A model generated the notes under the pieces. The model was given only the letters and a program-made list of their open reading frames with translations. It searched no databases and was not told where the DNA came from. A stretch of 64,000 nucleotides of DNA from Chishuiella changwenlii (GTDB taxonomy: Bacteria > Bacteroidota > Bacteroidia > Flavobacteriales > Weeksellaceae): contig NZ_FRBH01000009.1 in the NCBI RefSeq assembly GCF_900142565.1, positions 109,227-173,226 of the forward strand. Reading direction: 5' to 3'. Of this stretch, positions 1 to 8,470 are shown piece by piece; the first letter of the stretch is position 1, and every line of letters starts with the position of its first letter. Made by a program: the position numbers and the translations under genes.

Positions 1-999
1 AGCCTCACATTGTGTTGGGTTTACTTTACCTGGCATGATAGATGATCCTGGCTCATTTTCTGGAATTAAGATTTCTCCAATTCCTGAACGTGGTCCAGAA
101 GCTAACATACGGATATCGTTTGCTATTTTATTTAAAGAAACAGCTAATTGTTTTAAAGCTCCATGAGTTTCTACAATTGCATCGTGTGCAGCTAAAGCTT
201 CAAATTTATTTTCAGCAGTAACAAATGGATGTCCTGTAAATTCTGCAATGTATTTTGCAACAACTACATCATATCCTTCTGGAGTATTTAAACCTGTACC
301 AACAGCAGTTCCACCTAAAGCAACTTCAGATAAATGCGCTAATGTATTACGTAAAGCTTTTAAACCATAGTTTAATTGTGCAACATAACCAGATAATTCT
401 TGTCCTAAAGTTAAAGGTGTAGCATCCATTAAGTGCGTACGACCAATTTTAACAACACTCATGTACTCTTTTGCTTTTTTAGCTAAAGTATCACGTAATT
501 GCTCAACACTAGGAATTGTTACTTCTACAACAGCTTTGTAAGCAGCAATGTGCATACCTGTTGGAAAAGTATCATTAGAAGATTGAGATTTGTTTACATC
601 GTCATTTGCTTTTAAAACTGGCTCTCCTTCTCCAATTTTAAAACCAGCTAAAACTTGTGCACGATTTGCAACAACTTCGTTCACATTCATATTAGATTGT
701 GTTCCAGAACCTGTTTGCCAAATAACCAAAGGAAACTGATCATCTAATTCTCCTGCTAAGATTTCATCACAAACAGCAGCAATTGCATCACGCTTTTCTG
801 TTGGTAAAACTCCTAATTCTGCATTAGCATAAGCAGCAGCTTTTTTTAAATAAGCAAAACCTTCAACAATTTCTTTTGGCATAGAAGCAGCAGCTCCAAT
901 TTTAAAGTTATTTCTTGAACGTTCTGTTTGAGCACCCCAATATTTATCTGCAGGAACTTTTACTTCCCCCATGGTGTCTTTCTCAATTCTGTATTCCAT
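1..999 (-). CDS. fumC: fumarate hydratase class II (partial, C-terminus beyond window)
   Basis: Class II fumarase interconverts fumarate and L-malate in the TCA cycle; it is a cytosolic homotetramer without an Fe-S cluster. The reverse-strand reading frame is open from an ATG at 999 to the window edge, giving 333 residues against a usual length near 465, so about 130 C-terminal residues are missing because of the edge. The visible N-terminus reads [20 protein letters not shown], typical of FumC. Near the window edge is the family signature [11 protein letters not shown], which contains the catalytic serine of the aspartase/fumarase superfamily. The gene is transcribed away from the small ORF at 1134. 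A TAnnTTTG-type box lies about 40 nt upstream of the start. Aspartase shares the fold, but the N-terminus and signature context favour fumarase. Confidence 0.93.
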   Translation of the reverse strand, partial: MEYRIEKDTMGEVKVPADKYWGAQTERSRNNFKIGAAASMPKEIVEGFAYLKKAAAYANAELGVLPTEKRDAIAAVCDEILAGELDDQFPLVIWQTGSGTQSNMNVNEVVANRAQVLAGFKIGEGEPVLKANDDVNKSQSSNDTFPTGMHIAAYKAVVEVTIPSVEQLRDTLAKKAKEYMSVVKIGRTHLMDATPLTLGQELSGYVAQLNYGLKALRNTLAHLSEVALGGTAVGTGLNTPEGYDVVVAKYIAEFTGHPFVTAENKFEALAAHDAIVETHGALKQLAVSLNKIANDIRMLASGPRSGIGEILIPENEPGSSIMPGKVNPTQCEA

Positions 1000-1038
1000 T
1001 TTGGCTATATTTGATTTTTGTTTAATAAACTAATTCTA

Positions 1039-1046
1039 CAAATTTA
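1039..1046 (-). promoter_or_regulatory. putative -7 box of fumC promoter
   Basis: On the minus strand this reads TAAATTTG, a full match to the Bacteroidota -7 element TAnnTTTG, 39 nt before the fumC start. No convincing -33 TTTG was found at standard spacing. Confidence 0.4.
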
Positions 1047-1105
1047 ATAAATCGAATGATGAAAGAAAAGTGATTATTGTTAGCATTTCTATAAATTTTA
1101 TTTGT

Positions 1106-1113
1106 TAAGTTTG
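1106..1113 (+). promoter_or_regulatory. putative -7 box before the small membrane protein
   Basis: TAAGTTTG matches the Bacteroidota TAnnTTTG element and lies 20 nt before the ATG at 1134. The -33 element is not clear. Confidence 0.35.
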
Positions 1114-1133
1114 TACCACATAAAAATAAAATC

Positions 1134-1340
1134 ATGATTCAATTTTTAGGTTTCTTATTGTTCTTAACAATTGCCTTATGTGGATTTTGGGGTATCATCT
1201 TCTTTGCAACGATGGCTATCTCTTGGATTCCTCTTTGGTTAGCGAACTTTAGAAAAGAAAAAGCAGGAATAGTAACAGCAGAAGAACCTCGCCCGATTTT
1301 ACCAAATCAAGAAGGTATTACAGTATTATTCAAAAAATAA
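1134..1340 (+). CDS. small membrane protein, hypothetical
   Basis: This 68-residue protein is not recognised. Residues 3 to about 37 form a long hydrophobic stretch (FLGFLLFLTIALCGFWGIIF, then a second apolar part ending in WIPLWLANF), enough for one or two membrane passes. A charged, proline-containing tail follows (RKEKAG, then PRPILPNQEG). The N-terminus lacks the lysine-rich start of a classical signal peptide, so I infer an inner-membrane protein. It has its own promoter-like box upstream and a strong terminator directly downstream, consistent with a monocistronic gene. No function can be assigned. Confidence 0.6.
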   Translation: MIQFLGFLLFLTIALCGFWGIIFFATMAISWIPLWLANFRKEKAGIVTAEEPRPILPNQEGITVLFKK

Positions 1341-1364
1341 TATACGCTGTTTATTAAAAAATTT

Positions 1365-1394
1365 AAAAGGAACTTGACGAAGTTCCTTTTTTTT
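1365..1394 (+). terminator. rho-independent terminator after the small membrane protein
   Basis: An 11-bp perfect stem (AAAAGGAACTT / AAGTTCCTTTT) with a 4-nt loop is followed by a run of T. It separates the small ORF from the SIR2 cassette. Confidence 0.85.
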
Positions 1395-1455
1395 GTGCTT
1401 TGTGGTTAGGAATCAATATAGTATTTAAGTTTATTAAATAACTTTTTACGCACTG

Positions 1456-1485
1456 TTGTTTATTATGTAAAGTATTTTATATTTG
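1456..1485 (+). promoter_or_regulatory. promoter of the SIR2-HerA cassette
   Basis: TTG at 1456-1458 is followed after 19 nt by TATATTTG at 1478-1485, a full match to the Bacteroidota consensus (-33 TTTG, -7 TAnnTTTG). The SIR2 ATG lies 40 nt downstream. Confidence 0.6.
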
Positions 1486-1525
1486 TGAATTAGATTAAAA
1501 CAACTGTAATAATACTTCTAAAAAA

Positions 1526-2764
1526 ATGGACAATGACAAAATTCTAAAAATTATAGAAAGTTGCCACTTCAATTTTCTAATTGGTTCGGGTGCATCCAGA
1601 AATTACTTAGAAACACTCTCAAATATTGAAACATTATTAACTGACCTTGATAAAGAACCAAATGAAGTAAAATCTGAAAAGTGGTATAAAATCTTAGATG
1701 TATCGATAAAATACTGGTACTATGAAAAGTGTATCAAAGGGAACAGTAAATTAATTGATGAAACTTTTGAGTTAGAAGAAACAAAGCAGTCGGAATTTGA
1801 AGAAACCCAAAAAAACTATCAAGATTTTTTACAAGCATTAAATGTTTTAATCTTAAAACGCAAGAATAAATTATTGCCTAAAGAAGTAAATATCTTCACA
1901 ACCAATATGGATTTATTCTTAGATGTAACTTTAGATAAACTAGGTTTAGAATTTAATGATGGATTCAGTGGTAAATTCAATCAAACTTTTGATACGTCTA
2001 ATTATCAAAAATCATTTTTTAAAAATAGTTCTCAATATAGTTTAAGTTCAGAATTACCTTTGTTTAACTTATTTAAGGTTCATGGTTCAGTAACTTGGGA
2101 TAAATCATCTGAAACCAAAATAAAATATAATCAAAAGTGTGATGTATTATTAAATTTAAATAACATTGATTTCAACTCAGAATATTTAATTCCGTTAACT
2201 AAGATAGAAAACGATGGAAATACTCCCAAGATAATTCCCAAGGATTATGAAGAAATTAAAAAGGAATGCTCTAAACTAAATTTAGAAAATTTTATTGATG
2301 AAGCTTTTGATAACTTCATAACTGAATATGATAAGTTAGTTATGATTAATCCTACAAAAGAAAAATTTGAAAATACAACATTACGTCTTGAATATTACGA
2401 ACAAATGAGAATGTATTCTAATATTTTGGAACGTGAAAATACTGTTCTTTTTGTCACTGGTTTCTCTTTTGCTGACGAACATATAAAAGAAATTACAAAA
2501 AGAGCATTGAACTCAAATCCAACTCTATTAGTAATTGTTTTTAACTATAGCGATTCACAAAAAGAATATATTGAAAGTTTATTTTCTCAATTGAAGTATA
2601 AAAATTTATATACAGATTTTATTGGTTTTGATTTTAAAAAAGTAGTCAATTCTGTTTTCTTAAATATTGCGGAAAAATTTGAATCCTCTATAAACGAAAA
2701 ACTATCCGTTGTTGATATCGCTGTTTCTGATAATCTCAAAGCAGAACCAAAAGATGAAGAATAA
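1526..2764 (+). CDS. SIR2-domain NADase-type anti-phage defence protein
   Basis: This 412-residue protein has the hallmarks of a SIR2_2-type domain. FLIGSGAS at residues 17-24 fits the NAD-binding GxGxS-like loop. TTNMD at 125-129 is equivalent to the T(Q/N)N(I/Y)D motif with the Asn and Asp used in NAD binding and catalysis. VHGS at 175-178 carries the catalytic histidine H176. A late segment FVTGFSFADEHI is typical of this family. SIR2 proteins of this group hydrolyse NAD+ or act with HerA during phage infection (established for SIR2-HerA systems). The next gene, a HerA ATPase, starts inside its last codons, indicating translational coupling. All key residues are present, so the enzyme looks intact. 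The gene is more AT-rich than the neighbouring housekeeping genes, which suggests acquisition. Alternative: a sirtuin-fold protein whose activity is on nucleic acid. Confidence 0.88.
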   Translation: MDNDKILKIIESCHFNFLIGSGASRNYLETLSNIETLLTDLDKEPNEVKSEKWYKILDVSIKYWYYEKCIKGNSKLIDETFELEETKQSEFEETQKNYQDFLQALNVLILKRKNKLLPKEVNIFTTNMDLFLDVTLDKLGLEFNDGFSGKFNQTFDTSNYQKSFFKNSSQYSLSSELPLFNLFKVHGSVTWDKSSETKIKYNQKCDVLLNLNNIDFNSEYLIPLTKIENDGNTPKIIPKDYEEIKKECSKLNLENFIDEAFDNFITEYDKLVMINPTKEKFENTTLRLEYYEQMRMYSNILERENTVLFVTGFSFADEHIKEITKRALNSNPTLLVIVFNYSDSQKEYIESLFSQLKYKNLYTDFIGFDFKKVVNSVFLNIAEKFESSINEKLSVVDIAVSDNLKAEPKDEE

Positions 2765-4640
2765 AATAAGTAACGATAATTTTGTTGCTGAATCAATTTT
2801 AAAAATTGGTTCTGTAAGTGAAGTTAAGGGTAAAAATATAATTATTCGTGTAGATAAAAATAAAAATGCTCCACATTTAATATTTGATGGTAAAATTATC
2901 AAAAATGTATCCGTTGGTTCATATATAAAAATAGCTAAAGGTTATAATGAAATTATTGGTAAAATTGAAGGTGAATTTATATCTGAAGATAAAGATTTAA
3001 ATATAAATAACTATACAAATCATAAAAACAAAATAAAACGTTTTCTTAATGTAACATTAGTTGGATATATTGACACAAAAATATTCCGCCAAGGATTAAA
3101 AGAATTACCTTTGATTGATAATGATTGTTTTCTATTAAATGATATAGAATTTAATTGTATTCACAGTTTTGCAAAAGTTGATGATGAAAAAATTAAACTT
3201 GGCTATTTATTAAATGAAACAAATACTCCTATAGAACTCGGAGTTGATAAATTATTTGCAAGTCATATAGGTATCTTTGGAAACACGGGTAGTGGAAAAT
3301 CATATACTCTATCTAAGGTTTATCATGAGCTACTAAACAAATATAAAGAGAATCCTAAATTTCAAAATAATGCAAAATTCATTTTAATTGATTTTAATGG
3401 AGAATATGCTGTTGAAAATGATAGCGACAATATAATTATAGAAAAAGAATATAAAAATCGTTTTTTTCTCTCAACTTCAAAAAATGGTAAAGATAAATTT
3501 CCAATACCTGAATCAGAAGTAAATGATTTAACTTTTTGGTCAATATTACTAAAAGCAACTGATCAAACTCAAAAACCATTTTTAAATAGTTCCTTATTCA
3601 GAAAAACACTAGTTGAACATACAAAAACTGAAATAGGTATCAAATCTCTTATTAATAATACTATAAGTACAATTCTTACTCAAGGTGGTAAAAATTTAGA
3701 TAAGGATTTTCACATTTTCTTTTTAGATGAATTATTTCGTTTAAATAATCATACTTCAATTTTTAAAAACATAAAGGAAGTGAGAAACAGAATTAAAAGT
3801 GGACTTAAAATTGAGTATGGTACATATGTTTTAGAAAATATTAAAAATAATGATAAACCTTCTGAATTTTTAGAAAGACTAAAAGAAATTATTAAAACTC
3901 TAGTGATTGACTTAACTAAGATTAATGCATTTATTAAAATAAGATTACAAATCATAATTAATTATTTTGACGTAATAACAAAAGGATATTACTCAAAAGA
4001 ACATATCGGACCTTTATATAATAGACTTGACACAAAATTTAATGAAATTACGAAAGTATTTGCTGTTATCAATGTAGATAAAATAATGGCAAATAAAAAG
4101 CCATTAGTGATAATAAATCTCAACGATGTTAATGTTGAGATGAAGAAAATAATCCCATTAGTAATTTGCAAATATTATTATGAATATTATAAAAAAAATA
4201 ATTTAGATAGAGAAAAATATCTAAATATAATAATTGATGAAGCACATAACATATTATCACGAAATTCAATTCGTGAAAGTGAAACATGGAAAGATTATCG
4301 TTTAGAAACATTTGAAGAAATAATAAAAGAAGGAAGAAAGTTTGGTGTTTTTTTAACTATTTCAAGCCAAAGACCATACGATATATCCGATACAATAATT
4401 TCTCAATTACATAACTATCTTTTACACAGATTAATTAATAATAAAGATATAGAAGCAATTGGAAGAACAGTTTCTTATTTAGATAAAATATCATTTGATA
4501 GCTTGTCTATACTTCCACAAGGTGGTTGCATACTTGCCGGACTTTCTGCTGATCTACCTGTAGTTATGAAGATTGATAAACTACCAGAGGAGAATAAACC
4601 ACATAATGAGACAATTGTGCTAACATCAAAGTGGAAGTAA
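2754..4640 (+). CDS. HerA-type ATPase (DUF87 family), partner of SIR2 protein
   Basis: This is a 628-residue P-loop ATPase. An N-terminal HAS-barrel-like beta-rich region (about residues 10-165) precedes the Walker A motif GNTGSGKS at 176-183. The Walker B motif IIIDEAHN includes D495 and E496, and SSQRP downstream is a typical HerA sensor region. HerA ATPases form hexamers, and with SIR2 partners they form large anti-phage complexes. The ATG at 2754 is preferred over an upstream TTG at 2709 because the protein then begins MKNKISNDNFVAESI and the overlap with the SIR2 gene is only 11 nt (ATGAAGAATAA). The nuclease gene follows after 115 nt. The gene is very AT-rich with heavy use of ATA isoleucine codons. 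It is unlikely to be archaeal-type repair HerA because no NurA is adjacent. Confidence 0.9.
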   Translation: MKNKISNDNFVAESILKIGSVSEVKGKNIIIRVDKNKNAPHLIFDGKIIKNVSVGSYIKIAKGYNEIIGKIEGEFISEDKDLNINNYTNHKNKIKRFLNVTLVGYIDTKIFRQGLKELPLIDNDCFLLNDIEFNCIHSFAKVDDEKIKLGYLLNETNTPIELGVDKLFASHIGIFGNTGSGKSYTLSKVYHELLNKYKENPKFQNNAKFILIDFNGEYAVENDSDNIIIEKEYKNRFFLSTSKNGKDKFPIPESEVNDLTFWSILLKATDQTQKPFLNSSLFRKTLVEHTKTEIGIKSLINNTISTILTQGGKNLDKDFHIFFLDELFRLNNHTSIFKNIKEVRNRIKSGLKIEYGTYVLENIKNNDKPSEFLERLKEIIKTLVIDLTKINAFIKIRLQIIINYFDVITKGYYSKEHIGPLYNRLDTKFNEITKVFAVINVDKIMANKKPLVIINLNDVNVEMKKIIPLVICKYYYEYYKKNNLDREKYLNIIIDEAHNILSRNSIRESETWKDYRLETFEEIIKEGRKFGVFLTISSQRPYDISDTIISQLHNYLLHRLINNKDIEAIGRTVSYLDKISFDSLSILPQGGCILAGLSADLPVVMKIDKLPEENKPHNETIVLTSKWK

Positions 4641-4755
4641 AATTTTCCTAACATCGTAAGCATTTTTTATGTCAAAGAAAATTCAAGCAAACAGAAACAC
4701 TTGATCATCTAATAAAGAAATATAAACTCATTTCTCTAACATTATAAATTACTTT

Positions 4756-5601
4756 ATGCATCGAAAGGATATAGACTGGAAAACTTACGAATCAATTACA
4801 AAATATATTTATAAAACTCTAGGTAAAGAATTTGGAGTGAAAATAAAATGTTATGGAAATACTTGTAAAGTTAAAGGTAAATCTGGTGTTGAACATCAAA
4901 TTGATGTATTAACTTCACATTCTAATGGTATACATGAATACCTAACGGCCATAGAGTGTAAGTATTGGAATAAAAAAATAAACAAAGATATTGTAATGAA
5001 AATTGCTAATACTATTGAAGACAGTGGTATTAATAAAGGAGTTATTGTTTGTAAGAAAGGTTTTACTACTGATGGTTTTAATTACGCAAAGTATAAAAAT
5101 ATTGACTTAGTAGAACTAAGAGAAATAGAAAAAAAAGATCTAAGTGAAAATTCTAAAGAAATACATATTTTAGACTTTGATGTTAAAATCAATTTTTCTT
5201 TAACAAGAACTGAAATCTTGAATATTGATATAGGCAATAACAGAGAATTAAAATATAAAGACGAATTAGATTTGTTAAAGTATGTTATAATAATGGAGAA
5301 TAAAAGTCAAGACTATCTATTTAATTATATAACGAATTTTAGAAAAGACGTAAATCCTGAAAACAAAAAAATAGAGAAGCTAACAAAACACTATAATATT
5401 CCAAATGGAGTTTTATATAATCAACAAACGAAAAAATGTTTAAAAATTGATGGAATAACTTTTACTGGTCAATTAAGAATAATTGATAGTAACGAAAATT
5501 TGAAATTTAAATTAGTTGATAAAGTTTGGTTAATTATGAAATCAATTTTTGATAATAGGACTTTTACAATTTCTGAAAACGGCTTAATTAACGAAAATTA
5601 A
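4756..5601 (+). CDS. Mrr-like PD-(D/E)XK restriction endonuclease-family protein
   Basis: This 281-residue protein has an N-terminal Mrr_cat-like nuclease domain. It shows HQIDVLTS with D50 and, after a short loop, AIECKYW with E67 and K69, the D...ExK catalytic arrangement. INKGVIVCKKGFTTDGFNYA at about 92-111 matches the conserved half of Mrr-type domains that follows the catalytic core. The C-terminal half (about 130-281) is not recognised. The gene lies 115 nt after the HerA ATPase on the same strand, shares its AT-rich character, and no terminator is visible between them. I infer that it belongs to the SIR2-HerA cassette as an extra effector or regulator. It could instead be a solitary restriction enzyme that sits beside the pair. 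No methyltransferase is present. Confidence 0.8.
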   Translation: MHRKDIDWKTYESITKYIYKTLGKEFGVKIKCYGNTCKVKGKSGVEHQIDVLTSHSNGIHEYLTAIECKYWNKKINKDIVMKIANTIEDSGINKGVIVCKKGFTTDGFNYAKYKNIDLVELREIEKKDLSENSKEIHILDFDVKINFSLTRTEILNIDIGNNRELKYKDELDLLKYVIIMENKSQDYLFNYITNFRKDVNPENKKIEKLTKHYNIPNGVLYNQQTKKCLKIDGITFTGQLRIIDSNENLKFKLVDKVWLIMKSIFDNRTFTISENGLINEN

Positions 5602-5656
5602 TACTCTTATCATAAAAAAGATAATTACAAAAAATACAATTTAATTTATACTCTTA

Positions 5657-5804
5657 AAGCTTGTCATGCTGAGCCTGTCGAAGCATATTTAAGCTTCTCA
5701 TTTATTTATAGCAAGATGAGATCCTGAAACGAGTTCAAGGTGACATATTAGACTTAAAATAAATTTATCATTAAACACATTTAGTTTTCTCGTAAAAATA
5801 AACT
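5657..5804. repeat. intergenic repeat family 2, copy 1
   Basis: The segment starts with TGTCATGCTGAGCCTGTCGA, has a partly complementary arm near 5730-5745 (GAGTTCAAGGTGACA), and ends with an AT-rich flank containing AGACTTAAA and TTTAGTTTT. The same outer parts recur at 25985-26108, with a diverged centre. This accounts for most of the gap between the nuclease and monooxygenase genes. Confidence 0.65.
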
Positions 5805-5879
5805 AACGAATTTTAATTCAACATGCATAACAGTTTAAAAGTATCTAAATTTTAAGTATTTTTATGCTTTAAATTTAGA

Positions 5880-7031
5880 ATGACAAAAAAGTTTTTAATT
5901 GCTGGAGCAGGAATTGCTGGATTAACATTAGCAAAAGCCTTACAAGATCTTGGATTTGAATATGAAATTTTTGAAGCCTCAGCTGAAGCGCGCGGAATTG
6001 GAGCTGGTTTTGGATTAGCTTCTAATGCAATGAAAGCCTTTGAGATTTTAGGTTTAGCTGACGAAGTAGCCCCTTTAGGTCACATGCTCGAAGATTTTGA
6101 GATACAAGATTGGCAAGAAAAAACAATTTTAAAAGCAGATACAAATAGACTTCGAAAAAATTATAATAACGAGAATTTTGCCATTCATAGAGCAGATTTA
6201 CATCGTTATTTAATTTCAAAAATAGATTCAACTCATATTCATACATCAAAAAGAATAAAATTCTTCGAACAAAGTTTTCAGAAAGTTATTTTACATTTTG
6301 AAGATGGTACAACAACCGAAGGAGATTTTTTAATTGCAGCAGATGGAATAAACTCTATTATTCGTCAGCAATTATTAAAAGATTCTACACCAAGATATGC
6401 AGGTTATGTATGTTGGCGAGCAATTGTAGAAGATAAAACTTACTTTTCTAAAAAAAGTATAGAAACTTGGGGACCAAATGGACGTTTTGGTTTAACGCCA
6501 CTTATTAATAATCAGATTTATTGGTACGCTTGTGTAAATACACCTTTAAAATCGGAAGTCTATAATTATACACTTCAAGATATAAAAAATCAATTCAAAG
6601 ATTATTCAGGACAAATTAGAAATACGCTTCAAAAAACAAAACAAGAAGATATTATTACAACACCTATTATGGATATAAAACCGATTAGTAATTATGCATT
6701 TAATCGTGTTTTATTAATTGGTGATGCTGCACATGCTACAACTCCAAATATGGGTCAAGGTGCTTGTATGGCGGTAGAAGATGTTTGTGTATTATATGAT
6801 GAATTGATAAAAAATGAAACAGATATTTTACGTGCTTTCGAAGGTTATAATCGTCGTCGTTTAAAACGTACACATTATATTATTGACACTTCTCGTTTGG
6901 CTGGTAAAGTTGCACAATGGGATAATAAATTTTTAATGGGTGTTAGAAATTTTATTTTTAGAAAATTACCACAGTCAATTACACAAAGCCCTTTAGAGGA
7001 TTTACTAGAAGAGGATTTTATGAAGGTTTAG
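5880..7031 (+). CDS. FAD-dependent monooxygenase
   Basis: This is a 383-residue class A flavin monooxygenase. The Rossmann GAGIAG motif lies at residues 9-14, an acidic residue (E31 in FEAS) ends the second strand of the dinucleotide-binding fold, an internal LIAADGINSIIR matches the DG motif, and LLIGDAAHATTPNMGQGA is the GD motif that binds the FAD ribityl chain. Such enzymes use NAD(P)H and O2 to hydroxylate or epoxidise small aromatic or cyclic substrates; the substrate cannot be read from the sequence. It does not match the Tet(X) tetracycline-inactivating subgroup, whose N-terminus and GD-motif context differ. It stands alone and converges on a small hypothetical gene 12 nt downstream. 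Confidence 0.85.
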   Translation: MTKKFLIAGAGIAGLTLAKALQDLGFEYEIFEASAEARGIGAGFGLASNAMKAFEILGLADEVAPLGHMLEDFEIQDWQEKTILKADTNRLRKNYNNENFAIHRADLHRYLISKIDSTHIHTSKRIKFFEQSFQKVILHFEDGTTTEGDFLIAADGINSIIRQQLLKDSTPRYAGYVCWRAIVEDKTYFSKKSIETWGPNGRFGLTPLINNQIYWYACVNTPLKSEVYNYTLQDIKNQFKDYSGQIRNTLQKTKQEDIITTPIMDIKPISNYAFNRVLLIGDAAHATTPNMGQGACMAVEDVCVLYDELIKNETDILRAFEGYNRRRLKRTHYIIDTSRLAGKVAQWDNKFLMGVRNFIFRKLPQSITQSPLEDLLEEDFMKV

Positions 7032-7043
7032 ATTAGTTGCTCT

Positions 7044-7328
7044 TCAAGCAAAGTTTAATTTTGATCCATTAATAATTTGATTAAACCCATGTTTAAAAGA
7101 CTCTGTATCAATCGAAATTTCCCAATCTTCAAATTCTCTTAATAAGTGCTTTTTTAAATAGATTTTTAATTCTATTAATTTTTCTTTCATAGACGGTTCG
7201 TCATAAATTCCTTGTAGCGATTTATGATGTAGTGTAATATCTTGATTAATTCGATCTAAGATTAGCAAATCTATATAGTCGTCATATACAATCATAAAAT
7301 CGTCAATAGTTCCTGTAAAATGTTTCAT
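7044..7328 (-). CDS. hypothetical protein, 94 aa
   Basis: This protein is not recognised. It is soluble, acidic and probably mostly helical (EKLIELKIYLKKHLLREFED near residues 48-67), with no signal peptide or membrane segment. It converges with the monooxygenase gene with only 12 nt between stops, and has 180 nt of its own upstream sequence before the divergent aldo/keto reductase. Compact placement and normal codon use support a real gene. Confidence 0.55.
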   Translation of the reverse strand: MKHFTGTIDDFMIVYDDYIDLLILDRINQDITLHHKSLQGIYDEPSMKEKLIELKIYLKKHLLREFEDWEISIDTESFKHGFNQIINGSKLNFA

Positions 7329-7445
7329 TTCTCTTATTTTTTAGTTGTAATAAAGATTAAAATTTATTGAGAATTTTTCTTTCATATTAATAAACTTTAA
7401 CACGATTATTAACACTTTTTGACAATTTTGAATAAACGATTGTAT

Positions 7446-7453
7446 TAAATTTG
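7446..7453 (+). promoter_or_regulatory. putative -7 box of aldo/keto reductase gene
   Basis: TAAATTTG matches TAnnTTTG. A TTTG at 7427-7430 gives a short spacer of 15 nt, so the -33 part is uncertain. Confidence 0.35.
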
Positions 7454-7508
7454 ACTAAGCAATTATGCTATTTTTTCGAAAATTATTAACTCATTAAAAA
7501 TTAAAATA

Positions 7509-8348
7509 ATGAATCATTTTACATTAAATAATAATGTACAAATTCCTTCAATCGGTTTCGGAACTTGGTTATTAGATGGTGATAAAGTTATAGAGCCTGT
7601 TAAAATTGCTCTAGAAAAAGGATATACACATATAGATACAGCAGCAATTTATAAAAATGAAAAAGAAATTGGTGAAGTTTTAAAAGCGAGTAATGTAGAT
7701 AGAAGTAAATTATTTATTACATCTAAATGTTGGAACACAGAACGTGGATACGAAAAAACATTAGCTGCTTTTGATCAGACTTTAAAAGATTTACAAACAG
7801 ATTATTTAGATTTATATTTAATTCACTGGCCAGCAAATGAAACGCAATTTCCAGAAAATTGGGCAGAAATTAATGCTGATACTTGGCGCGCTATCGAAGA
7901 AATTTACAAATCTGGAAGAGTAAAATCTATAGGTGTAAGTAATTTTAATATCAATCATTTAGAAGCTCTTTTAAAAACGGCTGAAGTAAAACCAATGGTG
8001 AATCAAATAGAACTTCATCCAGGACATTCTCAACCAGAATTAGTTGCTTTTTGTAAGGAGAATGATATTCTTGTACAAGCATGGAGTCCACTTGGTTCTG
8101 GAAGAATTCTAGAAAACGAATTAATTATTAAACTAGCAGAAAAATACAATGTTTCTGTTGGTCAAGTTTGTATTAATTACTGTTTATCGAAAGGAATTTT
8201 ACCATTACCTCGTTCTTCTTCAGAGAAAAACATCGAAGGAAATTTAGATTCTGAATCTTTTACATTAAGTGCAGAAGATATTAAAGCGATAGATGATTTA
8301 CCAACAGAAGGTTTTTCTGGTTTAAACCCTTCTAAGGTTGACTTCTAA
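7509..8348 (+). CDS. aldo/keto reductase
   Basis: This 279-residue NADPH-dependent carbonyl reductase has the AKR TIM-barrel pattern. The catalytic tetrad is visible as D43 (HIDTA), Y48 (IYKNE), K73 (TSKCW) and H106 (LIHWP). GVSNFN and QIELHP mark later strands, and LPRSSSEKNIEGN is the cofactor-binding segment, of the type seen in 2,5-diketo-D-gluconate reductase-like enzymes. Length is normal for the family. The gene is monocistronic, with a promoter-like box upstream and a strong terminator downstream. The physiological substrate is unknown; a general aldehyde or ketone detoxification role is plausible. Confidence 0.9.
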   Translation: MNHFTLNNNVQIPSIGFGTWLLDGDKVIEPVKIALEKGYTHIDTAAIYKNEKEIGEVLKASNVDRSKLFITSKCWNTERGYEKTLAAFDQTLKDLQTDYLDLYLIHWPANETQFPENWAEINADTWRAIEEIYKSGRVKSIGVSNFNINHLEALLKTAEVKPMVNQIELHPGHSQPELVAFCKENDILVQAWSPLGSGRILENELIIKLAEKYNVSVGQVCINYCLSKGILPLPRSSSEKNIEGNLDSESFTLSAEDIKAIDDLPTEGFSGLNPSKVDF

Positions 8349-8380
8349 TTAATTAGATAAATATTCAATCAAAAAAATTA

Positions 8381-8407
8381 AAAACCTCTTTTATAAAGAG
8401 GTTTTTT
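8381..8407 (+). terminator. terminator after aldo/keto reductase
   Basis: An 11-bp perfect stem AAAACCTCTTT / AAAGAGGTTTT with a 3-nt loop runs into a T tract. Confidence 0.85.
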
Positions 8408-8470
8408 GGTTTACAATCTTCAAAAAAATCAATACTTTTACGTTTAAGAAATGTAAATAAATACAACTTT

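Noticed and set aside
2587..2902. Minus-strand open frames across the SIR2/HerA junction
   Set aside because: They are hydrophobic shadow frames of the plus-strand genes with no start signals.
4652..4747. Open stretch between HerA and nuclease genes reading KFKQTETLDHLIKKYKL
   Set aside because: About 31 open codons in AT-rich DNA without a start codon. It could be a decayed gene tail, but chance is as likely and I cannot name a family.
5880..7031. Tet(X)-like tetracycline resistance enzyme
   Set aside because: It is a class A flavin monooxygenase, but the N-terminal and GD-motif regions differ from Tet(X) as I know it. A substrate cannot be claimed.
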